Made by a program: the position numbers and the translations under genes. Below the pieces are notes generated by a model that worked only from the letters and a program-made list of their open reading frames with translations, ran no database searches and was not told the DNA's origin. 23,636 nucleotides of DNA from Nemertoderma westbladi (taxonomy: Eukaryota > Xenacoelomorpha > Nemertodermatida > Nemertodermatidae). The stretch spans positions 1 through 23,636 of the forward strand of contig JAUCBJ010005943.1 in the NCBI GenBank assembly GCA_032718475.1, in the 5' to 3' direction. This document shows, piece after piece, positions 1-8,740 of the stretch (positions within the stretch are counted from its first letter, which is position 1; every line of letters starts with the position of its first letter).

Positions 1-706
1 CGTACAGGACACTAAAACAAATGATTCTAATTTACCTAAGTTACTTAATACTACGATTATTTCTGAATACTACGATAATTACGTACGATTCGGGTTGAGA
101 TTACAATCTCTAAATAAACACAAAAATTTACAAAAACACAAAATACGAATTTTTAGGGTAATTTTACAAGAAGTCTACAAACCAGCCTAACAAAGGGTTA
201 GAAAACTGGTTATTACAACGGACAGGGTACTGCGGTTATTTGAAAATAATACGTAGTAGTAAATACACTGCGTTGTCCAGATAGGAAAATACCACCGCCT
301 GACGACCTATAGCCGTATCGCTATAGGTTCTACGTTATGTATCACGGAGTGTTCCTACCTAGAAGTTAATAGAGCTAATCGAACGTGCCTATTAACCACT
401 TTACAACACAAATATAATGCCTACACTAATTACTTTCGGAAAGCACTGTACACTAAACCCTAAATTAGGTACGAGTACTTGTACAACAGATAATCAGTAG
501 TTAAATATACTTGAACAGCTAAAAGAACCACGGCATCTGCTGGAGTGACCGATGCACAAAATCACCAGTCTTTACCTACGCCAAGCAGCCCGTGTAGTAC
601 CGGGGTTAATTTAACTATAGCGGTATGTATAACAAACACAATTATTGTAGGAACAAACTTGGGGAATGAATGTTGCGGATAATCGCATAAACTCTGAATA
701 ATAAAT
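1..706. other. AT-rich intergenic DNA, no gene recognised
   Basis: I see no coding frame with recognisable protein character, no splice-bounded exon and no RNA gene. The sequence is AT-rich and has scattered CAGAC and CAGCC words that resemble those of the tandem duplication to its right. It may be old transposon-derived DNA, but no ends or domains are visible. Confidence 0.5.
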
Positions 707-707
707 A

Positions 708-1283
708 TTACGCTACGCATACAAACCACTCAAACAAAATGCAGACCGAACACTGACAGACTACTATCAAGCCTAAACAAACTACGGTATATGCAGACTC
801 CGAAATAATTAGGTAGTATGCGTTCTAACCCAGTAGTACGACTTATTCTTTAATTGGGGGTTTACCTTACAGCGTTCGCTGCCCCTACTTCCTAACCGTT
901 CTTTATCGGACAAGTGATCTACACACGCTGCAATCCGCTCAGACCTAATAACAGCCAGACAACTATCCAGCCTACAAATTATCTAAATAAAATTATACGC
1001 TACCCGTACAGACTTACACAAACAAAGTACAGACTAAACGATGGCAGACTACTCTCAAGCCTAAATAAACTACAGGACATGCAGACTCCGAAATGATTAG
1101 GGAGTATGCGTTCTAACCCAGTAGTACGACTTATTCTTTAGTTGGGGGTTTACCTTACAGCATTCGCTGCCCCTACTTCCTAACCGTACTTAATCGGACA
1201 GGTGATCTACACACACTGCAATCCGTTCAGACTTAACAGCAATCAGACAACAGCTCAGCCTACAAATTGTCTGTACAATCTGA
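708..1283 (+). repeat. Two-copy tandem duplication, period about 288 bp
   Basis: Two direct copies lie head to tail, with similarity beginning near 710 and 997. Landmarks recur 287-288 bp apart: GCAGACTCCGAAAT at 793 and 1081, then the block with AACCCAGTAGTACGACTTAT, then GGGGGTTTACCTTACAGC, then CTGCCCCTACTTCCTAACCG. The copies differ by scattered substitutions and small indels, so the duplication is not very recent. Neither copy encodes a convincing protein; the 60-codon frame at 914-1096 is chance. Confidence 0.85.
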
Positions 1284-1449
1284 TCAGGCTTACACGTCTT
1301 CTGTTCAATACTGGCCTACAAACAAATAAAACTTGACAGAAATAAGTAAAATCTCAATAAAAAACCAGGGCGGCCGTTCCCTGATTAAGTATTAAGACCT
1401 ACCGGTATACAACAATCAAATCGAATAATACTAATGTACTTATACGGGA

Positions 1450-1563
1450 AGTACCGGTTAGGACAGTTAGGCCTACGGACCTACAGAAGTACCGGTTCTG
1501 GCAGTTGGACCTACGGACCTACGGCAGTACCGGTTCTGGCAGTTGGGCCTACTGACCTACAGA
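1450..1563 (+). repeat. Three-copy 38-bp tandem repeat with ACCGGT core
   Basis: Units start at 1450, 1488 and 1526. Each begins AGTACCGGTT and continues with CAGTTGG-like and CCTACGGACCTAC-like stretches. A decayed fourth unit (GTTTACCGGTTGACCGGTAC) follows at about 1574. A chance 62-codon frame crosses the array and has a repetitive translation, but nothing supports it as a gene. Confidence 0.8.
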
Positions 1564-1639
1564 TGGACCGTTCAGGTTTACCGGTTGACCGGTACTTTCA
1601 ACTTTATTGCTTACTGCAATAAAGAAGCTATATCCTTTA

Positions 1640-2955
1640 ATGTTCGCGCTTTCAGACCTTTGGCAGTTTAACCCGCCAAATTAAGATGTCTTCTAGATAT
1701 TAAATCGCTTTTTAGCCTATGACAAGTATTTGATTCACTACACTAGTCGAAACCAATCTGTGCGCGATCATTCACCCGCTGGATATTCCCGGGAGATTGG
1801 GTTCGACGGTTTAATTTTATTGCTATGTAAGCCTAATGTATTATTCGACTGACAGTATTATATAATCTCTGATAATATTATTCACCTTCGGGAATATTAA
1901 CAGTTCCTTTAGGACGTGGCGCTTTATCTATATAAACAGAGTTATGACTTAAACTACTCACAACGATATGGCTTAATTATAATTCACATATATGGCGCAT
2001 TCTTTAGGAAATGCTTCTTTAACAGACTCACTCATACACAATGCTGCACAATACTGCACACTAATCTGCCAATCTTCACTGATTTTAGTCACATATAAAA
2101 GGAACACAGACTGACTCATGTAGGGTCTATCAAATAACATTAGATTCACTTCAAACCACTTTAACATAAGTCACAATCGTTATTGGTAACCTTTCTCTCT
2201 TACCTTCGGTATATCAAGAATATTGGGTTTCGGGGTTATTTCTCGTTATTCCAATATAATAATTCATCAACAAATATAATGAGTAACCGACAACAAATAG
2301 CAGTATACAGTATCGATTGAGCAGGTAATTTTAGCAGCAGTTATTAAAAGCCGTGTGATATTCACAGCCGCCAGTGATTACGAAATTGCAGTTAAAGGAT
2401 ATATGTCCTTATAATTAAACCTACTAGTGTTGAGCTAAAAAGCAGAAAGCACAAAACACTAAAAAGCCGTTCTTTCGTGGCTTTGAAAAACTCGTGACTA
2501 CTGCTCTATACGAGGATACCAACTACCCTTATTCCACGAAGCTCCCGTTCAACACAGAGAAAGAGCAGTGAGATAGGAAAATTTCAGTTCAGTAGCTCTG
2601 TGATAGGTCAAAATCAAGGCTAACTCAAATTCTATTGGGAGATACAAAAACAAGGCTATGACGCAACCTTCCTAGGCTGGTTGGCCTATTAAACAGAGCC
2701 CAGATACCTGCGTACAGCAAATCAGCCAATAAGCTGGTAGCTTGCGCTATTCGAGTTATAGATCCCCTTTTTAGAGTATTCAGCGACTGGGGGGGAACTG
2801 GTTAGCAAGGCAAACGAATCAGTTATCCCACAAAAGCTTTTACACCATGGATATGTATAAATAGCAAATATGAAACGAATTACGGTTTGTGACTGATAAT
2901 AATGAAGGATAGCATTTGTAGGCCTACCTACAGCTGTATAAGCCCAACAAATTAT
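1640..2955. other. Intergenic DNA, no gene recognised
   Basis: This is AT-rich sequence with short chance frames on both strands (for example 1916-2098 plus and 1973-2167 minus, which overlap each other). Neither frame has domain, signal or composition support. One exact TAGGCCTA lies at 2919-2926. A weak stem with AAAGCC and GGCTTT arms sits near 2463-2486, but I do not assign it to an RNA family. Confidence 0.45.
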
Positions 2956-2957
2956 TT

Positions 2958-3391
2958 CCGCACCAAATTAGATACCTTTTTGCATCAAATCGATGAGTTA
3001 AAAAATCACTTTTCCACCAAAACGGCTAACTTTCCACCAAAATAGCTCACTTCTGCACCAAAACGTATCACTTAAATTTTCAAACGACTTTCTGTTTAGT
3101 TTACACATACTCTGTGATATGCGGGATACAATTTGTGGTTAAGTGATATTAATTGGCCACAAAGTGATATTATTTGGTGCAAATAAAACATATTTAGTGC
3201 ATAACAAACATATATTGGTGAAAAAACTTAATAATTTGGTGAAAAATTTCAAATAATTTGGTGTTTTCTGATATTATTTAGTGCACAATAATTTATTTGG
3301 TGGTGGGTATTTTTGTGGTGATATAATTTTGTGAATAAAGTAACCATTTTGGTGCAAAAGTGATATTTTTGGTATATTTTTATTTTGGTGT
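2958..3391. repeat. Strand-switching array of TTTGGTG / CACCAAA words
   Basis: Exact CACCAAA occurs at 2961, 3015, 3035 and 3056. Exact TTTGGTG occurs at 3173, 3235, 3257, 3296, 3348 and 3384, with near-variants between. All left-hand copies are in one orientation and all right-hand copies in the other. The longer degenerate unit on the right resembles AAAGTGATATTATTTGGTGC, with GTGATAT words recurring at about 3114, 3142, 3164, 3318 and 3359. It looks like an old inverted or foldback satellite. No family can be named. Confidence 0.65.
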
Positions 3392-3399
3392 ATGAGTAA

Positions 3400-4505
3400 A
3401 TCGTCGTCCAGTGTAAGTACGTTGGCCATTTTTATGAAAATAAGCCGATTTAAATTATTTTGGGGAATTAAAAGTATATTTACTGTACTGTATGTATTAT
3501 TCTTGCTTAATTTCTGGACGTCCGAAATTAAAATACATCGATCCTGTCATATCATAAAGGCATACGTAAAAAAAACACGTTTTTCGGGAAACTGCTCTAT
3601 GCGTTCTTCAGCAATAAACTTAACTTTAAAGCGCAATGATATGTACAGTATCATGGTCATAAGTGCAACTTGTGTCAATATGATTTCAATTAATTGAAAG
3701 TAAATCAAAATATAATTGTACTGGTTCAAAATCAATGGTAGAAATTATAAGTGTGCAGGTAGCAAGCAGGTGTAAATTCAGTGTTTCATAATAGTGAATA
3801 CATTGGTTACTGACTTAGGCCCTTTTGAAAAAAAATACACAATGTAATGGATACTATAGGATTCTCTGATTTCGGGTTGGAAACTCATTCTGGTGCATTC
3901 GGGGGTCTGACAGAATGTGTCCCGAGCTATATAGAACCTAATGGATCAATAATGACATTTTCATAAAAAAGTTACTTAGGACCTTTGCCCTTATGATATG
4001 ACAGCATCGACATGTTTAAAACATACAGTATATTATCTATATAATAATTATGGCAGAATTCTTTCTGCCAACGCCATGATTGTTTGTTATAGAATAGTCA
4101 GTCTTCTGTGTTGCCTCGGATTATTCTAATGTTAGTGTTCAACCCTCTTGGAGTCGATAGAATAATTTTTGCATTTTATATTTAATTGGTAAGATAACTG
4201 AAGTATTGCTTTTGTTGTGGGTTAGGTTTGTTTCTTGGTGAAGGTAAGTTGGTGAGGCGCTAACCCTAAGTGAAATCACGAGCAGTTCACTTACATAGGA
4301 GACTCGGATATTTTCTTGATTCCTTTCGTGCAACCCAAATATCAGTCTACCGGCCCCTGCCAATAACACAGTCTGAGCTATTATAGCCAGCGTGCCAGCA
4401 GGCGTGCCTGTAGGAACTCGTCTACAGCGCTGTAATACTATTATCTTACTTCTATCTCTATCTTCGTCTTATTAGCTACTCAATGTGCAACTGTTATTAT
4501 ATGCT
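3400..4505. other. Intergenic DNA with unsupported short frames
   Basis: A 101-codon plus-strand frame at 3392-3697 has one hydrophobic stretch, but it starts inside the TTTGGTG array, has the composition of the surrounding AT-rich DNA and resembles no family I know. An opposite-strand frame (3547-3735) overlaps it. A 76-codon minus-strand frame at 4139-4369 is equally unsupported. I would not annotate any of them as genes. Confidence 0.45.
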
Positions 4506-4519
4506 ATCGCGATCGCGAT
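4506..4519. repeat. 14-bp CpG-rich perfect palindrome
   Basis: ATCGCGATCGCGAT is fully self-complementary and holds three CG steps within AT-rich surroundings. It sits 7 bp left of the 38-bp minisatellite. It could be a protein-binding palindrome or a chance flank; nothing in the sequence decides this. Confidence 0.8.
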
Positions 4520-4526
4520 GTCGATG

Positions 4527-4840
4527 CTAATATTGTAACTTTGGGTGAGCAGATAAACAGCCCACTAATATTGTAACTTTGGGTGAGCAGATAAACAGCC
4601 CACTAATATTGTAACTTTGGGTGAGCAGATAAACAGCCCACTAATATTGTAACTTTGGGTGAGCAGATAAACAGCCCACTAATATTGTAACTTTGGGTGA
4701 GCAGATAAACAGCCCACTAATATTGTAACTTTGGGTGAGCAGATAAACAGCCCACTAATATTGTAACTTTGGGTGAGCAGATAAACAGCCCACTAATATT
4801 GTAACTTTGGGTGAGCAGATAAACAGCCCACTAATATTGT
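4527..4840 (+). repeat. Minisatellite, 38-bp unit, eight identical copies plus a partial
   Basis: Units begin at 4527, 4565, 4603, 4641, 4679, 4717, 4755 and 4793, each starting CTAATATTGTAACTTTGGGT and ending AAACAGCCCA. A ninth partial unit (CTAATATTGT) ends at 4840. By eye the eight copies are identical, which points to recent expansion or conversion, or to an assembly-collapsed or assembly-expanded array. The period is not a multiple of three and no long frame crosses it, so it is non-coding. Confidence 0.95.
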
Positions 4841-5420
4841 GAAATAGAGTTAAAATCTTAACATTATTTAATGCATAATTTGTTGACAGGGAATTGTTAT
4901 ATAGCATAATTAGAGTGTAACCAGGTACTTGAGCACAACACATTTGCAGTTGCATATTACAGGGTATTAAACAGTTAAATAGAGAGGTTATTGAGACTTT
5001 ACAGGGTTAGGGGAGTTGACTCTTTACAATACTAGGACAACTTTGGACTGAATTTAGAACTTTACTTTCAGTGTGGTGTGTTACAAGTATAAGATTGCTA
5101 TACATATATGGGAATAACGATGATTAGTGATGTGCTCTGCTATCGCTATCATCTAAGTTCTAATTAGTTAGCCTAATTAATTAGTTAGACTCCAGTTAGC
5201 ACTGGAGTCTGGAGAGCAGTAACATCATCTACTTTTTCGTGTATTAATTATATTTTCCAACTTCGTTATGATTTTAAGTATTGATTTATTATAAAAGCCC
5301 TTGAAAACGTTGTAAAACCATTTCTATATATTTTTAACTAAAGTTATAATAAACAATATAATCGCACAGAGATTCTTTATATTTAGTATCTACCCTAAAA
5401 ATTAAATAACCAAAATCAAT
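4841..5420. other. SUCLG1: Intergenic DNA and 3' flank of SUCLG1
   Basis: No gene is seen. A 10-bp inverted repeat, AGACTCCAGT / ACTGGAGTCT, lies at 5187-5196 and 5201-5210 with the loop TAGC. Reading the minus strand away from the SUCLG1 stop, an AATAAA polyadenylation signal occurs at 5285-5290, about 130 bp past the stop. Another overlaps the last codons at 5425-5430. The first is the likelier 3' end signal. Confidence 0.5.
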
Positions 5421-6407
5421 CTATTTTATTTTCCCTAATCGTTTGAACTCTTCGACCATAAAGTTACCCATCTGCGCGGGACTCATGGTCACGCTGGCAC
5501 CCGCATCTCGCAACGCCGCTATTTTATCCATAGCCCCGCCCTTCCCACCCGAGATTATGGCGCCCGCGTGCCCCATCCTGCGCCCAGGGGGCGCCGTAAC
5601 GCCCGCTATAAACGCCACCACCGGTTTCGCGTTGGCCCCCACGTTGTACTGGCTGAGATACTCGGCGGCCTTCTCCTCCGCACTGCCGCCAATCTCGCCG
5701 ATGAGAACGATACCCTCGGTGGCGGAATCCGCGAGGAAGACTTCCAGACAGTCGATAAAGTTGGTCCCGTTGAATGGGTCTCCGCCAATACCAATGCACA
5801 GACTCTGGCCGAGGTCTGTCGCCGTCGTCTGGGCGACGGCCTCGTATGTCAGCGTTCCTGAGCGGGATACTATCCCTATCTTCCCTGGTTTGTGGACGTG
5901 TCCGGGCATTATTCCGATCTTACACTCACCCGGTTTAATAACCCCCGGACAGTTTGGACCCACCAGTCGGGATTTATTTTGGCGAAGGAGTTTATGTTTT
6001 ACGCGGACCATATCCTGCTGGGGGATTCCCTCGGTTATACACACAATTAGCGGGATTTCCGCGTCTATCCCTTCCTCTATAGCTTTAGCGGCGTACGGCG
6101 GAGGCACGTAGATAACCGTCGCGTCCGCATCTGTAGCCTCTTTAGCTTCGAATAAATTATTAAACACCGGTAGTCCCAGATGTTGTTTGCCTCCTTTCCC
6201 GGGACTAATACCGCCTACTATCTGGGTCCCGTAGGCCAACGCCTGCTCCGTGTGGAAGGTCCCCTGTTTCCCCGTCATCCCCTGACATAATACTTTGGTG
6301 TTTTTATTGATTGCCAGGTTGGCACGGCATTCAGTGTAACTGTAACAGGATCGAGAACCGCCGGGGTACTGTAGGAATTTACGTAGCGATGACCTCGCAA
6401 CCAACAT
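5421..6407 (-). CDS. SUCLG1: Succinyl-CoA ligase [ADP/GDP-forming] subunit alpha, mitochondrial
   Basis: This is a complete 328-residue frame. The enzyme couples succinyl-CoA + NDP + Pi to succinate + CoA + NTP in the mitochondrial TCA cycle, as a heterodimer with a beta subunit encoded elsewhere. Visible features are an Arg/Ser-rich N-terminus with no acidic residue before Glu26, typical of a mitochondrial presequence. The CoA-binding TGKQGTFHT motif is at about 45-53, followed by GGISPGKGG (65-73), GPNCPG (150-155) and SRSGTL (181-186). The phosphohistidine motif RRMGHAGAI has its catalytic His at about 280. The C-terminal [18 protein letters not shown] matches the family. The length is close to the human protein (about 346), so it is complete. 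The start is the first ATG before the presequence. There is no intron, although vertebrate orthologues have many. No disabling change is seen, so it should be functional. Confidence 0.97.
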   Translation of the reverse strand: MLVARSSLRKFLQYPGGSRSCYSYTECRANLAINKNTKVLCQGMTGKQGTFHTEQALAYGTQIVGGISPGKGGKQHLGLPVFNNLFEAKEATDADATVIYVPPPYAAKAIEEGIDAEIPLIVCITEGIPQQDMVRVKHKLLRQNKSRLVGPNCPGVIKPGECKIGIMPGHVHKPGKIGIVSRSGTLTYEAVAQTTATDLGQSLCIGIGGDPFNGTNFIDCLEVFLADSATEGIVLIGEIGGSAEEKAAEYLSQYNVGANAKPVVAFIAGVTAPPGRRMGHAGAIISGGKGGAMDKIAALRDAGASVTMSPAQMGNFMVEEFKRLGKIK

Positions 6408-7271
6408 ATTGCAGTTTTCAGGTATTGAATATTTTTTTAATTTACCAAAAGTTGAACAACTGTCTGACTGTACCGTGTAGTCTGTAGTACCGGTAGGTAG
6501 CTAATGCAATGTACCCCTGTACATGAGGCCCTATGAAAAAATATAACTTTTCACTCAGATGATCTGAACAATTATTATGAGTTAGGTAGAAGGTAGGTTA
6601 CCGATTATGAGTTAGGTACCGGCCTGCCGGCTGACCGGTAAAAATTCCTGAATCAGTGCATACCTCAGTACATGGTACATGTACCGCGTAGGCCTACCGG
6701 CTCTGGTGAACTACAGAACTACGACTGTACGAAGCTGAACTGAACGTTTAGTAATAGGCCTACTGTAATATATAATAAAGTAATATATCTCCTGTACATA
6801 GTCCAGTAGTACTGTAGTAAGTACTAGTTTAGGTACAGAGGTATGCAGAGCGCTGGAGCGTTTAATTACAGTAGAGTGAGTAGCCCGCCGTGCTGCCGAA
6901 CCTAAAACTGTAAAATAAAAAGAATGCCTTCTCTACTACTGAATAGTCCTTGAAAAAAGTTAAGAACACAATACCCTATACCCTGTACGTGTACAAATAA
7001 ATGTTTCGGTACGTGGGTTTTTATGGTTGTGTTATAATTCCTCATTATTTATCGTCGTATAAAGTAACACTTTATATGAAAACAGTAGGAACTGACGCCA
7101 ACGGAAGCGAGACACGTAAAATTCAAACAAATTATAATTCTAAGCTTTGTAAAATATAATCAAACTGGGAAACCTTTAAGTATAACTAAGTATAACCAAG
7201 TATAAATTGTGTTATTACTGTATGTTAGTTTCGATTTATTTTGTATTCGTTGTTCTATACTATCCGGGTTA
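6408..7271. other. Intergenic region between divergent SUCLG1 and TOGARAM1, left part
   Basis: This is presumably the 5' UTR and promoter side of minus-strand SUCLG1. It contains two exact TAGGCCTA palindromes (6689-6696 and 6755-6762) and several ACCGGT/CCGGTA words. I see no convincing exon, TATA box at a supported distance, CpG-island-like block or RFX X-box for the ciliary gene. The transcription starts cannot be placed from sequence alone. Confidence 0.4.
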
Positions 7272-7729
7272 CAAAGAGTGGATTCTCTACTAAATCAAAA
7301 TGGAACCCCCTCCCCAGGGGAAAATCGATGCAAATGACGGCTGATTACGAGCAAAAATTAAACCGTAACCTGTTCTATTGACTCTCGTTTATTTTTTTGG
7401 TTAGAATAACGTGTCAGTAACTTGCTCTTTTCCTTTAATTGATATTTAACAATGTTAATTCGTCAGGATGAGATTTTCATTATTTGTCATGAGAGGAGTG
7501 TCATCAGAGTGGGAAACTGGTCGCAAATCCCATTAAATTAATATTTCGTCCCAATGTTAAGTTATCAATTAACGGAAAGGAGCAGGTTACAATGGCATTC
7601 TAACCAAAACAATAAACCTAAGTCAATAGAACAGGTTACAGTTGTATTTTTGAGAGTAATCAGCTGTTATTTGCGTCGATTTTCCCCTGGAAAGGGATGT
7701 ATTTTGATTACGTCGAAAGACCCTATCTG
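7272..7729. mobile_element. Foldback / MITE-like element with about 200-bp inverted arms
   Basis: The left arm (about 7272-7475) and right arm (about 7532-7729) are diverged reverse complements. Both carry CCAGGGGAAAATCGA (left about 7315, right inverted at about 7677-7690), then TAACCTGTTCTATTGACT, GGTTAGAAT, and a stretch ending in TTAATTGATA near the centre. The outer right end reads CTATCTG, whose complement CAGATAG matches the start of the related copy at 8840. The spacer is about 55 bp. No coding capacity and no clear target-site duplication are seen, so it is probably non-autonomous. No named family is recognised. Confidence 0.75.
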
Positions 7730-8315
7730 AAATATTTTGGACTAGTGTTACACAGAAGACCTATGTTGATTCTATTATTTGACTGATGAAGCCCATGGGA
7801 TAACAATATGTATTATGACGACCCGCTAAGCCGCTGCAAAGCTTCTAAACTTAGTGGGCAAGTTATTTATCTTAGTTAGAATCCCTGCAACAATATGAGG
7901 CAAATAAAAATTGAATAGCTCCAATGGTTTTTGAAATTCCTAGAGATCCTGGCACCCATTTCAGCACCTTTCGGAATTACTCAAAATACGCCTCCCTTTT
8001 AAGACTTCGAATAACCATAACCAACCATTTACTATTTTTTAGTGCGTTGAATTAATTATTAATAATTTTGTGTCATTAAAAATCTGTGTTTTGACTTGAT
8101 CTCTCACTTTCGATTGTTAAATAATGAATTCGACACACCAAAAAATAATAATATCGTTTGATTATACCAAAAAGTCTTTGAAGCGTATTTTGGGCAGTTT
8201 TTTTTCAACCGATAGGTGCTGAAAAATACTGTAGGTGCTACGAAATATCGAAAACTACTGTGAAGCTATTAAATTTTTATTTAACTCATCTTAAAGAGGA
8301 CATATTTTTTGTTAG
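7730..8315. other. Region upstream of the first placed TOGARAM1 exon
   Basis: This is AT-rich sequence that should contain part of the TOGARAM1 first intron and possibly its first coding exon. No exon is certain. The only candidate I can propose is 7808-7857, listed separately at low confidence. The acceptor side ends in the T-rich tract CATATTTTTTGTTAG at 8301-8315. Confidence 0.4.
7808..7857 (+). CDS. TOGARAM1: Speculative TOGARAM1 start exon with GC donor
   Basis: An ATG at 7808 opens 16 codons (beginning MYYDDPLSRCKASK) that run to a GCAAGT sequence at 7858. That could be a rare GC-AG donor. Ending there leaves phase 2, which fits an acceptor ending at 8322 (TTTCAAG) and joins in frame to the TFDALDLL stretch. 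Nothing else supports it: the residues are not recognisable, a short ATG-stop precedes it, and GC donors are uncommon. The real start exon may lie elsewhere. Confidence 0.18.
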
Positions 8316-8740
8316 TTTCAAGTACTTTCGACGCGCTAGACCTATTGTATTATGGGATTCTATCTGAGAGAAATAACTGGCCCACTAAATTGAGGATCTT
8401 TGTAGCAGCTTGGCGGTTCGTGTATATTGTAGGTCATGTATGTATCAATTCGAAGAACAATCAATTACTCTATTACAAACTTTATTTCCTTCTCTTTCAG
8501 TTGAGGACGTTGACGTTTGTATGACACCATGTCTTCCTCCACTCATAACCAATCTCGGATCTACTCGTATGTCGTTACGTCACGACGTCATCCAGACGTT
8601 GCTAAGCTACATAAATTCTTCCAATGACGTTGCAGGGTTACGTCACTCTTACATTGAGTTCGGATTAGATTCTGTTGACATGTCTGTTCGCACTGAGTCA
8701 ATTAACGCTTTGGTTTCGCTAGTAACTCCAGCTTTTATTG
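8316..8740 (+). CDS. TOGARAM1: TOGARAM1 (crescerin) exon encoding most of TOG1, apparently frameshifted
   Basis: TOGARAM1 controls microtubule length in cilia through TOG domains that bind tubulin. This exon gives HEAT-type helices of TOG1. In frame 1, from about 8389, come residues such as LLQTLFPSLSVEDVDVCM, CLPPLITNLG, SLRHDVIQTLL and VRTESINALVSLV, which parallel the vertebrate TOG1. The donor is ATTG|GTGAGG at 8741 (phase 1) and joins the next exon as a GAT codon. Upstream, TFDALDLLYYGILSERNNWP also looks like TOG1 but reads in frame 2. The switch falls at about 8384-8392 beside an AAA run, where frame 1 has a TAA at 8386. One missing base would explain it. The acceptor is either TTTTTTGTTAG|TTT (8316) or TTTCAAG|TAC (8323). 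An acceptor-like tract at 8491-8500 also exists, but the residues before it fit TOG1. Confidence 0.8.

Noticed and set aside
3392-3697. 101-codon frame with a hydrophobic stretch
   Set aside because: It has AT-rich composition like its surroundings, overlaps an opposite-strand frame, starts in a repeat and resembles no known family.
4527-4840. CRISPR array as an explanation of the perfect repeats
   Set aside because: Units are directly adjacent with no unique spacers, there are no cas genes, and the DNA is animal. It is a minisatellite.
5443-6111. 222-codon plus-strand open frame over SUCLG1
   Set aside because: It is the antisense shadow of a GC-rich coding exon. Its translation has no recognisable domain, while the minus-strand frame is a full conserved enzyme. 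The smaller frames at 5524-5861 are rejected for the same reason.
6408-8315. Shared bidirectional promoter with an RFX X-box for the ciliary gene
   Set aside because: The divergent layout is suggestive, but I found no GTTRCC...RGYAAC-type site by eye and the intervening foldback element makes the spacing uncertain.
8491-8501. TCTCTTTCAG as the acceptor of the first placed TOGARAM1 exon
   Set aside because: It has good consensus, but the in-frame residues just before it (EEQSITLLQTLFPSLS) fit TOG1 helices, so the sequence is more likely coding. It is not fully excluded.
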